From: an uncultured Rhodocyclaceae bacterium | GTDB taxonomy: Bacteria; Pseudomonadota; Gammaproteobacteria; Burkholderiales; Rhodocyclaceae | DNA: 11,664 bases | Reading direction: 5' to 3' | NCBI GenBank assembly: GCA_903930805.1 | Contig: CAIYZZ010000343.1 | Coordinates: 1 to 11,664, forward strand | Shown here: in pieces, positions 7,655-11,664 of the stretch | How positions within the stretch are numbered: the first letter of the stretch is position 1 | How the letters are laid out: the number at the start of each line of letters is the position of its first letter | Position numbers and translations under genes: made by a program | Notes under the pieces: generated by a model | Told to the model about the DNA's origin: nothing | Databases searched by the model: none | The model's input: the letters and a program-made list of their open reading frames with translations, nothing else

Positions 7655-8115
7655 CAAGACCGTTCAAGGTGCTGGGCATCCAACAGATTGCCATCGGCGG
7701 GCCGTCGAAAGACAAGCTGCGCACGCTGTGGGTCGACAAGCTCGGGCTGGAAGTCACCGGCAATTTCGTCTCGGAGCGCGAGAACGTCGACGAGGATATC
7801 TGCGCTATGGGCAAGGGTGCATTCAAGGTCGAGGTCGACCTGATGCAACCGATCGATCCGGAAAAGAAGCCGGCGGTGCACACTACCCCGCTGAACCACG
7901 TCGGCCTCTGGATCGACGATCTGCCGAAGGCGGTCGAATGGCTCACCGCACAAGGCGTGCGCTTCGCGCCGGGTGGAATCCGGAAAGGGGCCGCCGGCTA
8001 CGACATCTGTTTTCTGCATCCCAAGGCCAGCGACGAGTTTCCCATCGCCGGCGAAGGCGTATTGATCGAACTGGTGCAGGCACCGCCGGAAGTGATCGCG
8101 GCATTGGATAAGTGA
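7651..8115 (+). CDS. VOC (glyoxalase/methylmalonyl-CoA epimerase-fold) family protein
   Basis: This 154-residue protein has two βαβββ halves of the vicinal oxygen chelate fold. Predicted metal ligands are Gln12 (in IQQIAIGG, aligning with the Gln ligand of human glyoxalase I), an acidic residue at Glu61 or Asp63 (VEVDLMQP), His83 (LNHVGLW) and Glu140 (GVLIELV). The C-terminal pattern FLHPK…GVLIELV is close to methylmalonyl-CoA epimerases and some lactoylglutathione lyases. The reaction is therefore probably metal-dependent isomerisation or lyase chemistry, but the substrate cannot be assigned. The ATG overlaps the lgt stop (ATGA), and AAAAGG lies 5 nt upstream, within the lgt coding end. It in turn overlaps the methyltransferase gene by 4 bp. 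Confidence 0.87.
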   Translation: MTRPFKVLGIQQIAIGGPSKDKLRTLWVDKLGLEVTGNFVSERENVDEDICAMGKGAFKVEVDLMQPIDPEKKPAVHTTPLNHVGLWIDDLPKAVEWLTAQGVRFAPGGIRKGAAGYDICFLHPKASDEFPIAGEGVLIELVQAPPEVIAALDK

Positions 8116-9254
8116 ACGCAAGCCCGACTATCCACTGGATACATTGGACGGAGGGGGGCGAGAACTGTTCCGCACAATGGCGCTCGGAAGCGGGTGTGCT
8201 GCCGCCCAAGCGCGTCCAGCTGGCTGACGATACCTTGTCGGCAGATGCCGCCTATCGCCTTGCCTGCGAAGGCACCGCCCTGTTGTGGCGCGGCGACTTT
8301 CAGAATGCGCGGCAGTTACTGCAGGCCATGGCACGGCGCTTCGATCGCAAGCCACACCAGTCGGCCACCACTGACAATGCCTTCCACCAGCAGCGCATGG
8401 CGCAGGGGCAGCGCGCCCGCACGCTCGGGATGCTGCTGATTTCATTTGCGGCGGATCATGTCATTCCCGCGCGGCGCGCACCTGATGTACGTCGGGCCTG
8501 CGAGGAAGTTCATGGCCGCGTCGCCACACCTTACGTTTCCTCATTGCGCGAACTGCTGGGTCTGATCGGGGCGCATGAGTGGCGCAAGAAGGGCATCGAA
8601 ATTCCCGCACTCGGCGGACGTATTCATCCGCACTATGGCGTCTTCGCACCGGTACGCAGTGAATATGTGGATCTGCTAGCCGCAGCCCCGTTGCCGCAGG
8701 CGCTGGCCGCAAACAGTCTGGCCTTCGATATCGGCACCGGCACCGGCGTGCTGGCCGCCGTGCTGGCCAAGCGTGGCGTGGCTCACGTCGTCGCCACCGA
8801 CCAGGATGAGCGCGCACTGGAGTGCGCCCACGCGAACCTTGTCCAACTCGGCCTGGCCGGGCAGGTCGAAGTGTTGCGCACCGATCTGTTTCCGTCCGGA
8901 CGCGCCACGCTCGTCGTCTGCAACCCGCCCTGGGTGCCGGCGCGGCCAAGCTCACCGCTCGAACATGCACTGTATGACCCGGACAGCCGGATGCTGCGTG
9001 GTTTCCTTGACGGATTGGCAGCGCATCTGGCACCGGGCGGTGAAGGCTGGCTGATTCTCTCCGACCTGGCCGAGCATCTGGATCTACGCCCGCGCAGCGC
9101 GTTGCTGGGGTTTATCGATGGGGCCGGTTTGCAGGTACTGGAGCGGCTGGACACGCGGCCGATCCATCCGCGTGCTGCCGACACGACCGACCCGCTCCAC
9201 GCAGCGCGGAGCGCGGAAGTGACCTCACTCTGGCGGCTCGGGGCGAAGGCATAG
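8112..9254 (+). CDS. Class I SAM-dependent methyltransferase (PrmC/HemK-like NPPW type)
   Basis: This 380-residue protein has a C-terminal Rossmann methyltransferase domain. The SAM-binding motif I is FDIGTGTG (205-212), the ribose-binding acidic residue is Asp230 (VVATD), and the catalytic motif is NPPW (271-274), typical of enzymes that methylate amide or exocyclic amino nitrogens in proteins, rRNA or DNA. The N-terminal ~170 residues form a separate region with [28 protein letters not shown] conservation that I do not recognise as a named domain; a [15 protein letters not shown] linker joins the two. The start is GTG at 8112, overlapping the VOC stop (GTGA); the ribosome-binding sequence is weak, which fits translational coupling. 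The substrate is unknown. It converges on feoB, with only 30 bp between the two stops, most of it repeat copy 4. Confidence 0.86.
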   Translation: MNASPTIHWIHWTEGGENCSAQWRSEAGVLPPKRVQLADDTLSADAAYRLACEGTALLWRGDFQNARQLLQAMARRFDRKPHQSATTDNAFHQQRMAQGQRARTLGMLLISFAADHVIPARRAPDVRRACEEVHGRVATPYVSSLRELLGLIGAHEWRKKGIEIPALGGRIHPHYGVFAPVRSEYVDLLAAAPLPQALAANSLAFDIGTGTGVLAAVLAKRGVAHVVATDQDERALECAHANLVQLGLAGQVEVLRTDLFPSGRATLVVCNPPWVPARPSSPLEHALYDPDSRMLRGFLDGLAAHLAPGGEGWLILSDLAEHLDLRPRSALLGFIDGAGLQVLERLDTRPIHPRAADTTDPLHAARSAEVTSLWRLGAKA

Positions 9255-9262
9255 CGTTTCTG

Positions 9263-9284
9263 CCGTCCCGTCAGCACCGACTTT
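9263..9284 (-). repeat. Intergenic repeat, copy 4 (inverted, one mismatch)
   Basis: On the minus strand it reads AAA + GTCGGTGCTGACGGGACGG, one change from copies 1 and 2. It directly abuts the feoB stop codon and nearly fills the 30-bp gap between convergent genes. On the plus strand it ends in a T-run after the methyltransferase stop, but no stable GC hairpin precedes the T-run. Confidence 0.8.
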
Positions 9285-11321
9285 TTACAGCAACAATTCC
9301 AGCGGCCAGCGCACGGCAGCCGCTATCACCAGTGCAGCGCCAACTGAAAGCACCAGCGAGAAGATCGCTTCGCGCCGGCCGAGCAGCTTGAGCATCATGG
9401 CAAAGGTTGATACGCAGGGGACATAGAAGGTCAGGAAGACGAGGAAGGTGGCGATCTGCGTGGTGTCGAGTACGCCTGCCATTTCCTGCGTACCGAGTGC
9501 CTGAAACACCATCAGTAATGAAAGTTCCTTGCGCAGCACACCAAACAGGATCGGCACACCCAGCACGACCGGCAGGCCAAGCCACCAGACGGTGATCGGC
9601 GTGAGCGCCAGATTGATCCAGTCGTCGGCACCGAAATGGGCGAGCAGCGCCAGCACGATACTGCCGGCCACGAGCAGCGGCAGCACGATGGTGACGATGT
9701 CGCGGCTGCGTTCCCAAGTATTGGCCAGCAAAGCGTGCAGAGTCGGCATGGCGTAGGGCGGAATTTCCTGGATCATGCCCGGCGTGGTTTCGGGATAACG
9801 GTGCTTCAGGAGCTTGCCGATCAGGCTGACGACGATGGGTGCCAGCATGAAGAGCCCAAACACACCGAGGCCACCGAGATACTTGCCGCCCAACGCCAGC
9901 AGGATGGCCGAACGCGCCGAACAGGGCAGGAAGGTGATCAGCAGGGAAGCGACAGTGCGGTCGCGACCGTGAGTGACGGCCGCCGTGGCAGCGAGCGCCG
10001 GCACGTTGCAGCCCAGGCCCATGAGGAAAGGCAAGGCGACGCCGCCATGCAGGCCAAGGCGGTGAAAACCGCGATCGACGACAAAAGCCACGCGATGCAT
10101 GATGCCTGACTCTTCGAGGAAAACGAGCAGCACCACCAGCGGAATCATGTAGGGAATGACGATACCGGCGAGGCCGATAAAGCCATCGACCACGGCGCGA
10201 GCGACCACGCCACCAAGATCGGTAGGCTGCCAGGGTTCGGCCCAGGCGATCAGACGCGCGACAGTGAGGCTATCGAGGAAGGCGCTGACCTCGAAGACGA
10301 AGAACAGCACGAGGGCAAAAATGGCGAGGCTGCCGACGAAGCCCCAGCGCGGGTGGAGGAAGAGTTCGTCGGCCCAGCGTTGCCAGCGCGGCCCAAGCTG
10401 TTCGCCGCCGGGACGGGTGACCGCCTCGTAGAGCAGCGCGGCGCGGTGGTGACGATCAGCGTGTATTTCATCCGACAGGGGGCGCGGCAGCGCGTTGTCG
10501 GCAGTGTCGCGCGCTGAGAGCAGCGCCGCGTGCCGGAAGGAAAAATGGCAGCGTAGCTCGTCGAAAAAATAGTCGTTGTTTTCTGCCAGTTGCAAGGCGA
10601 GGAAAGTGGTCGGCATGGCGAAGGCCGTGGCGACATCAGCCTGGGAGGCGATCCCCGCAATGGGTGCCATCTGCGCGGCGATATGCGGACTGGGTAGTTG
10701 TGGCGTTGGCGCGCGCCCTTCGCGCGCAGCGCGGATCACGGTACTGAAAAGATCGGCGAGTCCGATGCCCATGTGGGCAACCGTGGGTACCACCGGAACA
10801 CCCAGCTTGGCCGACAGCGCGCGCACGTTGATGAAGAGCCGTTTGTCGCGCGCCTCATCCATGCGATTCAGGGCAACCACCATGGGTTTGCCGATCTGAG
10901 CGAGTTCGAGCGCCAGTTCGAGGTCGCGCTCGAGCGCGGTGGCATCCATCACCAGCAGCAATACATCGGGCGCGGCGAAAGCAGACTCCGGTTGATGCGC
11001 TTCGTGGCGGGCAATGGCTGGCCAGCGGTCGCCCCAGAGCAGGTATTTGAGGACGACGGGGACGTCACCCCGCAACCCATGGAAACTGTCGATCGCGGGC
11101 AGATCGACCAGCGAAATCTGGTCGAGACCGACTTCGACCTGGCATTCTTCGTAGGCCGGACCGATACCGGCCAGCCGCTCGTGGCGCACCGAGGTGCTCG
11201 ATGCGGCACGAAAGATGCGGCTCTTGCCGGTGCGTGCCTGACCGACGATGGCGACGCGCGGCCGACGTACGCCCCGCATCAGTGGGCCGTTCAGGGGAAA
11301 GGTATGAGGAGGAAGGGACAA
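9285..11321 (-). CDS. feoB: FeoB-type ferrous iron transporter with divergent G domain
   Basis: FeoB carries Fe(II) across the inner membrane and has a cytosolic N-terminal G domain. Here (678 residues; E. coli FeoB has 773) the G1 loop GQARTGKS (27-34) and G4 NRMD (152-155) are clear. The G2 threonine region is unrecognisable, and the usual DLPG of G3 is DLPA (73-76). The membrane part is well conserved: EESGIMHR (403-410), GCNVPA (437-442), FLPCSAR (464-470), RKE (597-599) and YVPC with Cys636. The track start is TTG at 11321; an ATG at 11279 (residue 15) is an equally plausible start, giving 664 residues and beginning just before the G domain. No feoA or feoC is present in the window. A Fur box precedes the gene, so iron-repressed expression is expected. 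The gene converges on the methyltransferase gene. Confidence 0.9.
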   Translation of the reverse strand: MSLPPHTFPLNGPLMRGVRRPRVAIVGQARTGKSRIFRAASSTSVRHERLAGIGPAYEECQVEVGLDQISLVDLPAIDSFHGLRGDVPVVLKYLLWGDRWPAIARHEAHQPESAFAAPDVLLLVMDATALERDLELALELAQIGKPMVVALNRMDEARDKRLFINVRALSAKLGVPVVPTVAHMGIGLADLFSTVIRAAREGRAPTPQLPSPHIAAQMAPIAGIASQADVATAFAMPTTFLALQLAENNDYFFDELRCHFSFRHAALLSARDTADNALPRPLSDEIHADRHHRAALLYEAVTRPGGEQLGPRWQRWADELFLHPRWGFVGSLAIFALVLFFVFEVSAFLDSLTVARLIAWAEPWQPTDLGGVVARAVVDGFIGLAGIVIPYMIPLVVLLVFLEESGIMHRVAFVVDRGFHRLGLHGGVALPFLMGLGCNVPALAATAAVTHGRDRTVASLLITFLPCSARSAILLALGGKYLGGLGVFGLFMLAPIVVSLIGKLLKHRYPETTPGMIQEIPPYAMPTLHALLANTWERSRDIVTIVLPLLVAGSIVLALLAHFGADDWINLALTPITVWWLGLPVVLGVPILFGVLRKELSLLMVFQALGTQEMAGVLDTTQIATFLVFLTFYVPCVSTFAMMLKLLGRREAIFSLVLSVGAALVIAAAVRWPLELLL

Positions 11322-11333
11322 TGTGATTGCCTG

Positions 11334-11362
11334 CTTAGATGAGAACGGTTCTCATTATGCAA
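11334..11362 (-). promoter_or_regulatory. Candidate feoB promoter
   Basis: On the minus strand TTGCAT (11357-11362) is followed by a 17-bp spacer and TCTAAG (11334-11339). The spacer is almost exactly the Fur palindrome. The -35 is fair and the -10 weak. The start point would be about 6-8 nt downstream, close to the TTG start and ~48 nt before the alternative ATG at 11279, which favours the ATG if this promoter is right. Confidence 0.45.
11339..11355. promoter_or_regulatory. Fur box upstream of feoB
   Basis: ATGAGAAC-G-GTTCTCAT is a perfect 8-1-8 inverted repeat. It matches the 7-1-7 Fur consensus TGATAATnATTATCA in spacing and in most positions. It overlaps the candidate feoB promoter spacer and is the kind of site expected before an iron uptake gene, supporting repression by Fe-loaded Fur. 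Confidence 0.82.
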
Positions 11363-11664
11363 GCAATTCGGCGAAGCTGTCAATCGCGGGGTAAAGAGCG
11401 GTGTTCTTGGCGGGTTGTTGCGTATCAGGTCGGCGCACGGCAATGAGATGCTTGATCCCGTAATCGCGCGCGGCATCCAGCACCGGCAGGCTGTCGTCGA
11501 TCAGGACCGTACGTTCGAGGTCGAAGGGTTCGAGGGCCATGAGTTTTTCCCAGAAGCCACGCACTTCCTTGGCAACGCCGAGCGTGTGAGAACTGACGAT
11601 GGCATCGAAGTGCGGCTCCAGCCCGGTCTTCGCCAGCTTGAGCGCGAGACTTTTGTGGTGGGCG
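11355..11664 (-). CDS. yrfG: HAD-superfamily hydrolase, GMP/IMP nucleotidase (YrfG)-like, partial (N-terminus beyond right edge)
   Basis: The visible 103 residues are the C-terminal part of a HAD-IA phosphatase. Motif II/III features include HKSLALKLAKTGLEPHFDAIV-type spacing, SSHTLGVAKE with the conserved Lys, and motif IV VLIDDSLPVLDAA with the metal-binding Asp pair. The following GIKHLIAVRRPD matches the YrfG group, which dephosphorylates purine nucleoside monophosphates in the cytosol; this substrate is inferred from resemblance alone. The nucleophile motif DxDxT would be in the missing N-terminal half. The TAA stop (11357-11355) lies inside the feoB promoter/Fur region, 33 nt before the feoB TTG, so the two genes are on the same strand with regulation inserted at the junction. 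Confidence 0.78.
   Translation of the reverse strand, partial: AHHKSLALKLAKTGLEPHFDAIVSSHTLGVAKEVRGFWEKLMALEPFDLERTVLIDDSLPVLDAARDYGIKHLIAVRRPDTQQPAKNTALYPAIDSFAELLA

Noticed and set aside
8461..9033. 190-codon minus-strand ORF inside the methyltransferase gene
   Set aside because: It is a shadow frame of a high-GC gene; the plus strand carries the SAM-binding and NPPW motifs.
1047..9284. Repeat copies as terminal inverted repeats of a transposon
   Set aside because: No transposase, integrase or target-site duplication is visible, and the enclosed genes include housekeeping lgt; a dispersed intergenic repeat explains the pattern better.
9263..9290. Repeat copy 4 as an intrinsic terminator for the methyltransferase gene
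   Set aside because: A T-run follows, but the preceding sequence forms only a short imperfect dyad with almost no loop, and the other copies are upstream of genes.

Overview
The window looks like a piece of a betaproteobacterial chromosome, plausibly Rhodocyclales-like. The evidence is the high GC of most genes, a typical betaproteobacterial Lgt N-terminus, TAGAAT/CAAAAT-type -10 boxes lying almost directly on start codons, and the mix of neighbours. This placement comes from recognition only and was not computed.

Layout, left to right: (1) minus strand, 1-553, the N-terminal 184 residues of an endonuclease/exonuclease/phosphatase (EEP) family protein, running off the left edge. (2) minus strand, 624-984, a small DUF2442 gene preceded by the shrunken remnant of a DUF4160 gene. 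(3) A gene-poor stretch, 985-1414. (4) plus strand, 1415-6532, a 1705-residue signalling protein that fuses a Ser/Thr protein kinase, a STAND-type AAA ATPase, a long TPR-like helical region, a GAF domain and a GGDEF diguanylate cyclase with intact catalytic and product-inhibition motifs. (5) A 321-bp gap, 6533-6853. (6) plus strand, 6854-9254, a tight three-gene unit with 4-bp start/stop overlaps: lgt (prolipoprotein diacylglyceryl transferase), a VOC/glyoxalase-fold protein and a class I SAM-dependent methyltransferase. (7) minus strand, 9285-11321, a FeoB-type ferrous iron transporter with a divergent G domain, preceded by a near-perfect Fur box. (8) minus strand, 11355-11664, the C-terminal part of a HAD hydrolase resembling GMP/IMP nucleotidase YrfG, running off the right edge.

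Two things stand out. The first is the kinase-STAND-TPR-GAF-GGDEF fusion. The better-known relatives of this architecture end in a histidine kinase; here the output module is a diguanylate cyclase, so one polypeptide could link Ser/Thr phosphorylation and NTP-gated assembly to c-di-GMP. Its base composition is visibly less GC-rich than its neighbours. The second is a ~22-bp motif (core GTCGGCGCTGACGGGACGG preceded by an A-run) found four times, always between genes: at 574-595, 1047-1068, 6783-6804 and, inverted, at 9263-9284. Two direct copies bracket the signalling gene, and an inverted pair brackets the lgt unit. No RNA genes, CRISPR arrays or complete insertion sequences were seen.
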